Notes: a model not told the origin generated them from the letters alone. Numbered from the stretch's first letter, positions 8,694 through 17,603 are shown. The stretch: DNA of 64,000 nt from Paeniglutamicibacter antarcticus_C (GCF_039544305.1 NZ_BAABLK010000022.1:124001-188000), one strand, 5' to 3'. Program-made: numbers and translations.

Positions 8694-8745
8694 CCCGGGC
8701 CGGCAGGGACAACAGCTTGTAGGCTGTTGTCCCGGCCGGCCCGGG
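8694..8745 (-). terminator. Intrinsic terminator of the betaine transport operon
   Basis: A 23-bp stem (8694-8716 with 8723-8745, one mismatch) with a 6-base loop. On the minus strand it is followed by a T-run. It lies 21 bases after the stop of the binding-protein gene. Confidence 0.88.
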
Positions 8746-8766
8746 GCCGTGGAGGGTGTTGCTCGA

Positions 8767-9678
8767 CTACTTCGAGGCAGTCAGCGAATCCACCCATTCT
8801 TGGTTTTCGGAAATCCACTTGTCCACGATGGGATCGAAGTCCTGGGTATCCGTGTCGTTGAACATGGCGTTCTCCAGGGAGAAGAGCTGCTCGTCGTTCA
8901 TCTTGAAGTCCTTCATCCAACCGGCAAGCTCGGGGAAGTCGTCGTTGAAGGTGAGGCTGCCGTAGGTGCTGATTTTTTCAGCGGTGCCCAGCGTGCCCTT
9001 GGGGTCCTCAAGATCCTTGATGGGGAACGCGTCGTAGGCCCAGTGCGGACGCCACAGGGTCACCAAGACGTTCTTCTTGGCATCCGTTTCCTTCTTCAGG
9101 ACGGTCAGCATGCCGGGAGTCGAAGAAAGCACGTAGTCCATCTTGTCCAAGCCGTACTGCGGGATGACACGTTCGTTCATGGCCTTGGTCAGGCCCGCAC
9201 CGGCGTCGATTCCCACAATGCGGTTATCGAACATGTCGGCCTTGTCGGCGAGCTCGTCCAACGAGGTGATGTCTGCATCCTCGTTTACGGCAACCGTCAA
9301 CTTGGCGTTGTCGTACCAGGTTCCCAGTTCCTGGATCTTGTCACCATAGGTTTTCAGCTGGTCGGCGTGGGTTTCCGGCAGCCAGACGTCCATCGCCATG
9401 TCGAAGCCGCCGGAGGCAATGCCGGTGAATACCGGAGCAACATCGGCGCTGGTCAGCGTGACGTCGTAGCCCTTTTCGCTCAGGATGCGATCCCAGAGGT
9501 GGGAAACGGCAAGGCCCTCGTCCCAGCCAGCGAAAACGCCGATGGTCAGTTCCTTCTTGTCGTCATTTCCGGAGCTGCCGCTGGCTCCTGCATCGGCGTC
9601 GCCGCCGGAACCGCAGGCGGTCAGGGCCAAGGCCGAGGCCGCAGCCACGGCCATCAAAGATACGAGTTTCTTCCTCAT
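8767..9678 (-). CDS. Glycine betaine/proline-type ABC transporter substrate-binding lipoprotein
   Basis: 303 residues. A basic N-terminus and hydrophobic segment lead to the lipobox LTACGSGG, so the protein is tethered outside the membrane. The mature part follows the OpuAC pattern: LTIGVFAGWDEGLAVSHLW near the start, DVWLPETHADQL and VTLWRPHWAYDAF in the ligand region. It binds a quaternary ammonium compatible solute for uptake. It is the last gene of the operon; the permease stops 55 bases upstream. The start at 9678 is preceded by AGAAAGGC; the open frame extends upstream only into the permease region. Confidence 0.9.
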   Translation of the reverse strand: MRKKLVSLMAVAAASALALTACGSGGDADAGASGSSGNDDKKELTIGVFAGWDEGLAVSHLWDRILSEKGYDVTLTSADVAPVFTGIASGGFDMAMDVWLPETHADQLKTYGDKIQELGTWYDNAKLTVAVNEDADITSLDELADKADMFDNRIVGIDAGAGLTKAMNERVIPQYGLDKMDYVLSSTPGMLTVLKKETDAKKNVLVTLWRPHWAYDAFPIKDLEDPKGTLGTAEKISTYGSLTFNDDFPELAGWMKDFKMNDEQLFSLENAMFNDTDTQDFDPIVDKWISENQEWVDSLTASK

Positions 9679-9733
9679 GGTTTTGCCTTTCTTGGTGACC
9701 CCCAGCGTTCCGGGGCCGCAACTTGGTGAGTGG

Positions 9734-10582
9734 TTAAGCTTGTTCGTGGTCCCTGGGCCTGCCCAGGGAGGCAGTGATGCGATCAAGGAAGATCGCCAGG
9801 ATGACCACCGAGAGACCTGATTCCACACCGAGCGGTGTGTTCAGGCTGGTCAGTGCCGCGTACACGGCGCCACCAAGGCCGCCGGCGCCGACCATGCCCG
9901 CGATGACCACCATGGACAGTGAGAGCATGATGACCTGGTTGATGCCGGCCATGATGGTGGGCATCGCCAACGGGATCTGGATCTGGCGCAGGATGCGCAT
10001 GGGTGAGGCGCCAAAGGCCTGGCCGGCCTCGACTACTTCACTGTCCACGGAACGAATACCGAGTTCCGTGAAACGGGCGCCCGGGGCCAACGCGAAGACG
10101 ATGGTCGCTACGATGCCCGGCACGGGTCCGACGCTGAGCAGAAGCATGACCGGAATCAGGTAAACGAATGCGGGCATGGTCTGCAGGAAGTCCATGACGG
10201 GTTTCACCACACTGGAAACGGCAGCCGACTTGGCGGCGGCGATTCCCAAGGGCACGCTGATGATCACCGCGACCAAGGCGGCCACCAGGACCAAGGCCAG
10301 CGAGTCCATCGCGTTTTCCCATTGGTTCATGCCGTAGATCAGCAGGAAACCAACGATGGTGCCCAATGCCAGCTTCCAGCCCTTGACCCAGAAGGCCAAC
10401 GCGGCGAGCACGATGATGACTGCCCAGAACGGAGGGGTCACCAAAACCCAGTCGAGCGCATCGTAGAACTGTTGGAAAAAGGCCTTGAGTCCGTCGAAGA
10501 AGGCACCGAGATTATCGATGACCCAGTCAAGGGCCGTTTGCGCCCATTTACCGACGGGAATCCGGAATAAGTCATTGGCCAT
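9734..10582 (-). CDS. Glycine betaine/proline-type ABC transporter permease (ProW family)
   Basis: 282 residues with about six membrane helices after an amphipathic N-terminal stretch. The EAA-loop region is seen as EVVEAGQAFGASPMRILRQIQIPLAMPTI, and a QTMPAFVYLIPVMLLLSVGP segment is typical of ProW/OpuAB. It forms the membrane pore of the transporter. Its start overlaps the stop of the ATPase gene (TAATG), so the two are translationally coupled. Confidence 0.9.
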   Translation of the reverse strand: MANDLFRIPVGKWAQTALDWVIDNLGAFFDGLKAFFQQFYDALDWVLVTPPFWAVIIVLAALAFWVKGWKLALGTIVGFLLIYGMNQWENAMDSLALVLVAALVAVIISVPLGIAAAKSAAVSSVVKPVMDFLQTMPAFVYLIPVMLLLSVGPVPGIVATIVFALAPGARFTELGIRSVDSEVVEAGQAFGASPMRILRQIQIPLAMPTIMAGINQVIMLSLSMVVIAGMVGAGGLGGAVYAALTSLNTPLGVESGLSVVILAIFLDRITASLGRPRDHEQA

Positions 10583-11898
10583 TAGTGAGTGCCTCCCATT
10601 TCACCGGATGGTTCCTGGGTGAATATTTCTGCTCGTTGGCTACCGTCGTGGCGTCCCGCGCTTTGTTCCTGCGCGAGGATATCCATGGACTCGGTTGATG
10701 AAGGCACGTTGCCCAGGGCGGCCAGCAACGTTGCCCTGGCCACGGCCCCGACAAGCTGTCCTTTTTCATCGACCACTGGCAGTGGAGTGTTGCTTTCCAC
10801 TGCGCGGCCGAAAAGGTCGTTCAGCGGAGTGTCGGTGGAGACCGCTTCCTCCTGCCGCGTCAGGATCTCGGTAAGGTCCGAGGCGCCACCGTCGGCAAGG
10901 GCCGCAACCTCGCGATCGGTGACGATGCCGCGGAAGATGCGGTTACGGTCGATGACGAAGGCCCCGGTGGTCTGTTGCTCGCGCATGGTCAGCAGGGCGG
11001 CACGTGCGCCTCCGCTGAGGCTGACAACCGCTCGCGGGTTCTCCATGACGGTGCCGGCGGTCAGCACGCGGGTGCGGTCCACGTCTCGGACGAAGGACGC
11101 CACATATTCGTTGGCCGGGTTGGTGAGGATCTCATCGGGGGTGCCGATCTGCACGATTTCACCATCGCGCATCACAGCAATGCGGTCCCCAAGGAACATC
11201 GCCTCGTTCAAGTCGTGGGTGATGAAGACGATTGTCTTTCCCATGCTTGCCTGAAGCGCAGCCAGCTGCTCCTGCATGTCGCGGCGGATCAGCGGGTCAA
11301 GTGCGGAAAACGCCTCGTCCATCAGCAGGATGTCGGTTTCGGAGCACAAGGCACGGGCCAGCCCGACGCGTTGCTGCATGCCTCCGGAGAGCTGCTCAGG
11401 GTACTTCTCGCCCCAACCGGTCAATCCCACGGTGTCGAGCATCTTGGTGGCGAGCTCGGTGCGCTTCTTCTTCTCGACGCCCTGGATTTCCAGTGCGTAG
11501 GCGGCGTTTTCCAGCACGGTGCGGTGCGGAAGCAGCGCGAAGTGCTGGAACACCATGGAAACGCTTTTTTGCCGGACCTCGCGCAGGGCCTTGCCGGAGA
11601 TCTTGCTGATGTCGGTGTCGCCGATGTGGACCGATCCGCTGGTCATTGGCCACAAGCCGTTGAGCATCCGGATCAATGTCGACTTGCCCGACCCGGAGAG
11701 CCCCATGACAACAAAGATCTCGCCGGGCTGGACCTCGAACGACGCGTCAATGACTGCCGCCGTACCCAGTGCGGCAACGTCCTTGCGCGATTGGCCGTCC
11801 TTGAGGGCTTTCACCGCTTCTTGCGGTTTGCGTCCGAACACCTTGAAGGCGTTGGAGACACGTAGGGCCGGTGTTGCCGTCCCAGGTGCTGATTTCAT
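10582..11898 (-). CDS. Glycine betaine/proline-type ABC transporter ATP-binding protein with CBS domains (ProV family)
   Basis: 438 residues from the chosen start. The ATPase domain has Walker A GLSGSGKST, the signature LSGGMQQRVGLARAL and Walker B ILLMDEAFSALDP. The C-terminal part (about residues 290-415) carries a CBS pair, in OpuA-type transporters the sensor of ionic strength or c-di-AMP. It powers osmoprotectant uptake. The start at 11898 follows a GGACGGAAC sequence; the same frame is open up to 12192, but the extra part has no family resemblance. It is the first gene of a three-gene operon. Confidence 0.88.
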   Translation of the reverse strand: MKSAPGTATPALRVSNAFKVFGRKPQEAVKALKDGQSRKDVAALGTAAVIDASFEVQPGEIFVVMGLSGSGKSTLIRMLNGLWPMTSGSVHIGDTDISKISGKALREVRQKSVSMVFQHFALLPHRTVLENAAYALEIQGVEKKKRTELATKMLDTVGLTGWGEKYPEQLSGGMQQRVGLARALCSETDILLMDEAFSALDPLIRRDMQEQLAALQASMGKTIVFITHDLNEAMFLGDRIAVMRDGEIVQIGTPDEILTNPANEYVASFVRDVDRTRVLTAGTVMENPRAVVSLSGGARAALLTMREQQTTGAFVIDRNRIFRGIVTDREVAALADGGASDLTEILTRQEEAVSTDTPLNDLFGRAVESNTPLPVVDEKGQLVGAVARATLLAALGNVPSSTESMDILAQEQSAGRHDGSQRAEIFTQEPSGEMGGTH

Positions 11899-12067
11899 GC
11901 GTCGTTCCGTCCACGTGTCGCGCAGAAGATCCGGCGACACGATTTGTGCATTCTGGATCACAGGGCCGCCGGGTTCGGCCATTGGCCGCACGCGATGGAT
12001 GAGACTTAGAAAGCCAACGCTAACAGCAGGCACAATAGTCTTAGCGGATTCACAGCTGGTTTCAGGG

Positions 12068-12118
12068 GTTTTTATACCAAAAACGAGTATGCGATCCGCA
12101 TATCCATGGTATAAAAAC
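12068..12118. promoter_or_regulatory. Nested palindrome upstream of the betaine transporter operon
   Basis: Outer arms GTTTTTATACCA (12068-12079) and TGGTATAAAAAC (12107-12118) are perfect 12-bp inverted repeats 27 bases apart. Inside is a second perfect dyad, TATGCG-ATC-CGCATA (12088-12102). It lies 170-220 bp upstream of the ATPase start and is the AT-richest point in the 504-bp gap to the Rieske gene at 12403. It is probably an operator/promoter, possibly for osmotic control (inference). Confidence 0.55.
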
Positions 12119-12402
12119 GACGTTACGACATCGTGATACTCGGAGAAGGGAAATGCCGAATCCTTGACGCTATTCCGCGCGCAAAGCGACACCGATACCC
12201 AGTGCCTGGAAAAGGGCGATCAGATGCATTCCTCGGGAAAAAGGGCGTCGGCGGGCACTTGCTTGCGTCGGCAACGGCAACCGAATCGGTCGGCTAGTTA
12301 CGCGCAGGGCGCCATCCGCGAGATGATGGAAGGACACCTATTCATCACTTCCACTTCCGCCGGGCTCCGCGCCGCGGCGGGAAGGAATCCAGGAGGCACC
12401 TC

Positions 12403-12741
12403 ATGAGCGAGGCAATCAACATCGGTAGCGTCGACAGCATCGAAGCCGGCGAGGCCATGGTCATCACGTCCGAGGAGAACGGCACCCAGGACGACATCGC
12501 CGTGTTCCACGCCGAAGACGGAAACTTCTACGCCATCAACGACGAGTGCACCCACGAGACCGCCTCGCTGGCCGACGGCTGGATCGAAGGCGTCGAGGTC
12601 GAATGCCCGGTGCACGCGGCAAAGTTCTGCCTCAAGTCGGGCACCGCGCTGTGCCTGCCGGCCACCGTCGCCGCCCGCACCTACAAGATCGAGGTCCAGG
12701 ACGGCGAACTGCTGCTCTACCCGGACACCCCGGCAAGCTAG
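12403..12741 (+). CDS. Rieske-type [2Fe-2S] ferredoxin (first copy)
   Basis: 112 residues. The Rieske ligands are Cys49-x-His51 (ECTHE) and Cys68-x2-His71 (CPVHAAKFC), which hold a [2Fe-2S] cluster. The protein is soluble, without a membrane anchor, and belongs to the oxygenase-associated ferredoxins. It is followed 40 bases later by a ferredoxin reductase and then a second Rieske gene. Together they form an NAD(P)H electron supply chain, normally for a Rieske oxygenase or P450. No terminal oxygenase is visible nearby. Ribosome site AGGAGG lies before the ATG. Confidence 0.88.
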   Translation: MSEAINIGSVDSIEAGEAMVITSEENGTQDDIAVFHAEDGNFYAINDECTHETASLADGWIEGVEVECPVHAAKFCLKSGTALCLPATVAARTYKIEVQDGELLLYPDTPAS

Positions 12742-12781
12742 AACACCCATCGATCGCCACGACCAAGGACCCAGAACACCC

Positions 12782-13993
12782 ATGAGCATTGAATCCATCC
12801 TGATCGTCGGCGGAGGATTGGCAGGATTCACCGTCGCGCAGTCCCTGCGTACCGGTGGCTACCCGGGGACACTGGGGATCATCGACCCGGCGGGAATCCC
12901 CTATGACAGACCGCCCTTGAGCAAGGGCTACCTGTTGGGGGACAAGGACGCCGCCGGCATCGAGCTGGCACCAGCCTCCTGGTTCGCCGAGAACCGGATC
13001 GATATCATTGAGGCCACGGTATCCGCCCTGGAAACGGATCCGCCGGGCGTCCAGCTCCAGGACGGCCGCCGCCTGGGCGCTGACCGCCTGGTCCTGGCCA
13101 CCGGCGGCTCGGCCACCGTGCTGCCCGTGGCAGGAGGGGACCTGGAATCGGTACTGGTATTGCGCAACAGGGCCGATGCCGATAAATTGCGGGCCAAGAT
13201 CGTCCCGGGAACGAGGCTGGCAATCGTCGGGGCAGGGCTCATCGGGGCCGAGGTCGCCTCGGCTGCCCGCCAACTGGGGGCAGAGGTCATCCTCATCGAC
13301 CCCATTGACCCACCCCTTGCCCCGGCCGTTGGAGAAGAATTGGCCAGGCGTCTGCACAAGATGCATGCCACCGCAGGGATCCAGGTCATCCTGGGGGCCC
13401 CGGCCCGGATCATCGGGACGGAGTCCGGCCACCGGCTGGAGCTCATCGACGGGCAGTTCATCGATTGCGACGAGGTGTTGGTGGGAATCGGGATCAGGCC
13501 CAACACCGCACTGGCGCAGGAGGCGGGCCTGGCCACCGACAACGGGGTGCTGGTCGACACGCACCAGCTCACCTCCCACCCGGGCATCTACGCCGTTGGG
13601 GACGTGGCCAGGAGCAGGGGCGGCGACGGGACTCTGCTGCGCCGCGGGGAACACTGGGAGCATGCACTGAACACCGGGGCGACCGCGGCCGCGTCGATCC
13701 TGGGCCAAGAGCTGCCGGCGCACGGCGCCGCATGGTTCTGGTCCGACCGGCACGGAACCCATCTCGAGGGGACCGGCGACATGAACGCACCCGGAACCAC
13801 GGTCCTGCGGCTCCTTGATGGGGAACCGGTGGCGGCATTCAAGCTTTCCGATGACGGCCGGATGCTCGGGGCGGCAGCCATCGACGGGGGGCTGACCATC
13901 AGGGCCGCCCGGCGCATCATCGACAGGGGCATCATCGTGGATCCAGCGGCGCTCGCCGATCCACAGGTGCCGCTGCGCAAACTGGCCCGCTGA
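12782..13993 (+). CDS. FAD-dependent ferredoxin reductase
   Basis: 403 residues. The FAD-binding LIVGGGLAGFTVAQSLR at the N-terminus, the YDRPPLSKGYL motif, a second dinucleotide motif LAIVGAGLIGAEVAS near residue 145 and the YAVGDVA motif near residue 270 define the rubredoxin/ferredoxin reductase family. It would pass electrons from NAD(P)H to the flanking Rieske ferredoxins. It is located between the two Rieske genes on the same strand. Confidence 0.9.
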   Translation: MSIESILIVGGGLAGFTVAQSLRTGGYPGTLGIIDPAGIPYDRPPLSKGYLLGDKDAAGIELAPASWFAENRIDIIEATVSALETDPPGVQLQDGRRLGADRLVLATGGSATVLPVAGGDLESVLVLRNRADADKLRAKIVPGTRLAIVGAGLIGAEVASAARQLGAEVILIDPIDPPLAPAVGEELARRLHKMHATAGIQVILGAPARIIGTESGHRLELIDGQFIDCDEVLVGIGIRPNTALAQEAGLATDNGVLVDTHQLTSHPGIYAVGDVARSRGGDGTLLRRGEHWEHALNTGATAAASILGQELPAHGAAWFWSDRHGTHLEGTGDMNAPGTTVLRLLDGEPVAAFKLSDDGRMLGAAAIDGGLTIRAARRIIDRGIIVDPAALADPQVPLRKLAR

Positions 13994-14084
13994 TCCGGCG
14001 GCGGCCTTGCCCTCAGTGCCGCTGCCGGGGAAGACTGGGCACAGCACATTGCGAGCCGGAAACCCAGCGAAAGGCCGATTCAAC

Positions 14085-14459
14085 ATGGGAAGCGAAGCCA
14101 ACGACGTTTTTGGGCAAGCACGCGCGATGGACGTGGGCGAGGTGGAACTGCTGGAGCCGGGAACGACACTGTTCATCGCGGCGGAGGACAGCGGGTACAC
14201 CGAGGACATCGGGCTCTTTCGCACCGAAGACGGCACCTACTACGCACTTGACGATGAATGCCCGCACGAGGTCGCTTCACTCTCCGAGGGCTGGATTGAA
14301 GGCGATGAAATCGAGTGCCCGTTGCACTCCTCGCGCTTCTGCCTGAAGAACGGCAAGGTGCTTTGCCTGCCGGCGGTCCGCGATGCACCCACCCACAAGA
14401 TCGAGATCACCAACGGGCGCGTGCTGCTGTACCCGGGGACACCGGCAATCGGAGCCTAG
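14085..14459 (+). CDS. Rieske-type [2Fe-2S] ferredoxin (second copy)
   Basis: 124 residues. Ligands are Cys59-x-His61 (ECPHE) and Cys78-x2-His81 (CPLHSSRFC). It resembles the first Rieske protein (shared SL-EGWIEG-E-ECP-H and FCLK-G—LCLPA blocks), so the pair looks like a duplication or two partners for different oxygenases. The start at 14085 follows GCGAAAGGCC. Its stop shares the CTAG with the stop of the convergent gene at 14456. Confidence 0.87.
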   Translation: MGSEANDVFGQARAMDVGEVELLEPGTTLFIAAEDSGYTEDIGLFRTEDGTYYALDDECPHEVASLSEGWIEGDEIECPLHSSRFCLKNGKVLCLPAVRDAPTHKIEITNGRVLLYPGTPAIGA

Positions 14460-15289
14460 TCCAGTTCGGCGAAATTCTTGACGCGACCCAACGCGGCGTC
14501 GGTTCCCAGCTCTGCCCTGTCCGCGGCGGACCTCCAATAGTGCTCGAGGGTGCGCAGCAGCTGGTCCGGGTTGGCGGTGAGCTCATGGATCAGGATGAGA
14601 AGCCGCTCGGGGCTTTGCGAGGAGCGGGGCTGCTGCTCCACCGTGATCCATGCCGGACCGCGCTTGCCCAGCGGCTTGCGCCCGGCAGGGTCGCCGGCTT
14701 CGATTCCCGCAACGTCGTTCCAATAGATTTCGCGTGTGCCGCGGGAATCGTAAAGCACGATGCGGCTACGGGTCAGGTAGAGGCCCGGTTCCTGCGCGGT
14801 GGCGCCGATGCGCGCCATGTGCAGTCCCCTGTTCAGCACATATACGCCGGTAGCCAGCAGGAACGCCGCCAGCAAGACGATGAGGATCGAGGTGTCATTG
14901 GTGTAGGCCAGCAACAGTCGGGCACTCAGCGCCACGGTGGCCACCAGGATCACCACGGCCAGGCCCATGATGGCAGCGGCCCACCGGGCCGAGCTACGGA
15001 ACATCGGGAACCAGGTGGCGGCGCGCGGCCCGGTGCTGGTGGCAACTGCCGCGGTTCCCGCGGCCCGGTCGCGGGTGGGGCGGCGATAGGCTGCCACCAC
15101 ACCCATCAGCATGGCCAAGGCGCTCGCCAACAGCGCGGTGGAAAGCACCGGACGGGCATGGAGCAGCGCGTAGGTCCCGGAGGATGCAAGGAAGGCAAAC
15201 AGCACGAAGGAGGGCAGCAAGTGGTGTGCCAGGTTCCAGCCACTGTGGCGTGGGGCCCACAGCCTTGCTTCGGATCCATGTTTGCTCAT
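14456..15289 (-). CDS. Hypothetical membrane protein with PH-like cytoplasmic part
   Basis: 277 residues. Four hydrophobic helices lie at about 25-45, 50-66, 105-125 and 133-152. The rest is soluble and reads like a bacterial PH-type domain (LYLTRSRIVLYDSRGTREIYWNDVAGIEAG). I cannot assign a function. It converges with the second Rieske gene and the two stops overlap in CTAG. Confidence 0.6.
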   Translation of the reverse strand: MSKHGSEARLWAPRHSGWNLAHHLLPSFVLFAFLASSGTYALLHARPVLSTALLASALAMLMGVVAAYRRPTRDRAAGTAAVATSTGPRAATWFPMFRSSARWAAAIMGLAVVILVATVALSARLLLAYTNDTSILIVLLAAFLLATGVYVLNRGLHMARIGATAQEPGLYLTRSRIVLYDSRGTREIYWNDVAGIEAGDPAGRKPLGKRGPAWITVEQQPRSSQSPERLLILIHELTANPDQLLRTLEHYWRSAADRAELGTDAALGRVKNFAELD

Positions 15290-15395
15290 GCCAATAGCCT
15301 AATCTGCGGCATACCGAAACCCGGTGAAGGCCCCGCAACCACGAGCGCAGGAAAATGGGGTGCCTGCGGCGGATTTCGCCTACGATAAACGAACT

Positions 15396-15494
15396 ATGGA
15401 ATCGATTCGCAAGCGTGTAAAAGTGATCACCTGGCTGCTTGTTGGCGCCCTCGTTCTGGGAACAGGGGCCGGCGTGCTCTCGGGCGTGATCTAG
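15396..15494 (+). CDS. Small single-helix membrane protein or leader (32 aa)
   Basis: ATG at 15396, stop TAG at 15492-15494. The peptide has a basic start (MESIRKRVK) and one hydrophobic helix (VITWLLVGALVLGTGAGVLSGVI). It abuts the TTG start of the MFS gene and, notably, is in the same reading frame, separated only by the TAG. It may be a short translated leader coupled to the permease. Alternatively the TAG may truncate an N-terminal extension. A TACGAT box just upstream could be a -10 element. Confidence 0.45.
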   Translation: MESIRKRVKVITWLLVGALVLGTGAGVLSGVI

Positions 15495-16760
15495 TTGCCA
15501 CGGCTCCCAGCCGGTGGTGAAGCTGCCCTGCCCGAGGCGCTGCGCAGCCCCACCAAGGACGTCACCCGTGGCTGGGTGGCTTCGGTGGTGGCGATCAACA
15601 TCGGCATCAACGTCGTCTTTTTCGCCCCGATCAACGTGCTGCTCGGATTGCAGGCCACCGCCATCGACGCCGGGTCCAAGGAAGCGATCCTCTCGCTGGT
15701 CACCGCGTGCGGCGCTTCGGTGGCGTTGGTGGCAAACCCGCTGTTCGGTGCGCTGTCGGACCGCACGGTTTCGAAGATGGGGCGTCGTTCTCCCTGGATC
15801 CTGGCCGGTGCCATCCTGGGTGCTGCGGCCCTGTTGATGCTCTCCGGTGCAACCACCGTCGGGTTGATGCTGTTGGGCTGGTGCCTCCTGCAAGCCGGCG
15901 CCAATGCCGCCTACTCCTCGGTCACTGCCGCGATCCCGGACCGGGTGCCTGAACGCCGCCGCGGCGCCATCGGCGGGTTGGCTGCCATGGGCCAGACGGT
16001 GGGGATCCTGCTGGGAGCCGTGGTGGGGTTCGTGATCTCAGGGAATATCACCGTCGGTTACATCATCTGCGCTGTGGCGCTGGTGGTGGGCGTGATTCCC
16101 TACGTGCTGCGGCCCAACGACCCGGTCCTGCCGCGGGAGTTCAGGACGAAGTTCAAATTCCTGGAGTTCATCAAGGGATTTTGGATCAACCCGCTGACGC
16201 ATCAAGACTTCGGCTGGGCCTGGCTGACCCGGTTCATGATGAATACCGGAAACCAGATGACCATCGTCTATCTGCTGTTCTTCCTCACCGACGTGGTGCA
16301 CCTAGAGGATCCCGCCGGCGGCGTACTGGTCTTGACGGGAACCTATGCGGTAATGGTCATCATCAGTGCAGTGCTGCTCGGGCCGATCAGCGACAAATCG
16401 GGAAAGCGCAAGATCTTCGTTTCGGGATCTTCGGTCGTCGTGGCATGCTCCGCCCTGATCATTGCCTTCACGCAAAACTTCACGGGAGCCATTGTCGGGG
16501 CGGCGGTGCTGGGACTGGGGTTCGGCGCGTACCTGGCCGTGGACTTCGCGCTGCTGACCCAGGTGTTGCCCTCGGCCAAGAGCAGGGGCAAGGATATGGG
16601 AGTCATCAACGTGGCCAACTCCCTGCCCCAGGTCGTTGCCCCCATGCTCGCATTCCTGGCGGTGAGCATGCTCGGCGGCTACACCGCATTGTTCATTGTT
16701 GCCGCGGCAATCGGCCTCCTGGGTGCCTTCCTAGTGCGAAATATCCGTTCGGTTCCCTGA
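15495..16760 (+). CDS. MFS transporter, GPH/SLC45-like sugar permease
   Basis: 421 residues with 12 predicted helices. The first helix follows DVTRGWVASVVAINIGINVVFF; the loop between helices 2 and 3 has GALSDRTVSKMGRRSPWI, close to the D-R-GRRxP pattern of glycoside-pentoside/sucrose-type permeases, and a second copy GPISDKSGKRK is in the C-terminal half. It probably imports a sugar or glycoside with cations; the substrate is unknown. The start is taken as TTG at 15495 because no ATG or GTG precedes the first helix in this frame. Confidence 0.7.
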   Translation: MPRLPAGGEAALPEALRSPTKDVTRGWVASVVAINIGINVVFFAPINVLLGLQATAIDAGSKEAILSLVTACGASVALVANPLFGALSDRTVSKMGRRSPWILAGAILGAAALLMLSGATTVGLMLLGWCLLQAGANAAYSSVTAAIPDRVPERRRGAIGGLAAMGQTVGILLGAVVGFVISGNITVGYIICAVALVVGVIPYVLRPNDPVLPREFRTKFKFLEFIKGFWINPLTHQDFGWAWLTRFMMNTGNQMTIVYLLFFLTDVVHLEDPAGGVLVLTGTYAVMVIISAVLLGPISDKSGKRKIFVSGSSVVVACSALIIAFTQNFTGAIVGAAVLGLGFGAYLAVDFALLTQVLPSAKSRGKDMGVINVANSLPQVVAPMLAFLAVSMLGGYTALFIVAAAIGLLGAFLVRNIRSVP

Positions 16761-16878
16761 CCCGGAAGGGCGTTCGGCGCACCTGGATCCACGGATACCG
16801 GAAAGCCGCGGGCAGCGGCGGTGTCTGGTGGCTCACTAAAGCCGGGGACGCCGCACGCGCAGCGATAAGCTGTTGCCC

Positions 16879-17331
16879 ATGGACTGGTTACGGGACGCCC
16901 CTTTCGGCTGGGCCTTTTTGTTTCTCTTTTTGCTGTCCATGGCACGGGCCAACACCACCTACTGGCTCGGACGCGGCATTGCCGCCGGGGTGAAGCACAC
17001 CCGTTTCCAACATGTCCTCACCGGCCCGATCTACCGGCGTGCCGAGCGCTTCATCCAACGCTGGGGCATCCTGGCGATCCCGTTCTCCTTCATGACCGTG
17101 GGAATCCAGACGGCAGTCAACGCCAGCGCCGGCGTCGCACGGATGACGCTGGTGCGTTATCTTCCGGCCGTTTTTGTCGGATGCCTGATCTGGGCCACGA
17201 TCTATTCCACCGTCGGCATGGCGGTGGTTTATGCTTGGCTTGCCCTGGGCTGGCAGTGGATCGTTGCCGGCGCACTGGTCCTGGTCATCGTGACGCTGGC
17301 GTGGATCCGCCACCGCCGCCATAGCGCCTGA
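16879..17331 (+). CDS. DedA/VTT-like membrane protein
   Basis: 150 residues with about four membrane segments. The layout (amphipathic first part, a R-x-IPFSFMTVGIQTAVNASAG segment, then a re-entrant-like RYLPAVFVGCLIWATIYSTVG) matches DedA/VTT family proteins, which are lipid scramblase or transporter-like proteins. It is at the short end for the family. ATG at 16879 was chosen; a TTG two codons earlier is possible. It is a stand-alone gene. Confidence 0.6.
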   Translation: MDWLRDAPFGWAFLFLFLLSMARANTTYWLGRGIAAGVKHTRFQHVLTGPIYRRAERFIQRWGILAIPFSFMTVGIQTAVNASAGVARMTLVRYLPAVFVGCLIWATIYSTVGMAVVYAWLALGWQWIVAGALVLVIVTLAWIRHRRHSA

Positions 17332-17402
17332 ATCTTCGGAGGCAAGGCGCGTCGGTCCGTGTTTAGCGATTCGCTCGCGCTCTGGACCATACGGACTACA
17401 CG

Positions 17403-17561
17403 ATGCTCCGCAGCGGCGAGGGATGGTTCATCGAAGGCGTGTGCGCTTCGTGGATTCGCAAGAATTGCACCGATGAAATGGACAGCTATATCAACAGCCT
17501 TGGCGGCCAGCCGTGCACTTATTGCGGCACGTTTGGTGCTCTGACGAATATTCATCAGTAG
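17403..17561 (+). CDS. Putative small cysteine-containing protein (52 aa)
   Basis: The open frame begins at ATG 17403 and ends with TAG at 17561. The peptide has four Cys (residues 14, 22, 38, 41), the last two as CTYCG, a half zinc-ribbon pattern. The frame is also open upstream to 17367 (ALDHTDYT), so the true start may be earlier at a rare codon. No good ribosome site is visible. It could be a real small zinc-binding protein or the remnant of a longer gene. It fills the gap between the DedA-like gene and the Lrp regulator. Confidence 0.35.
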   Translation: MLRSGEGWFIEGVCASWIRKNCTDEMDSYINSLGGQPCTYCGTFGALTNIHQ

Positions 17562-17603
17562 GATTCAGGAAACCATAGAATCACTGCGAAAGTCGGTACC
17601 GTT

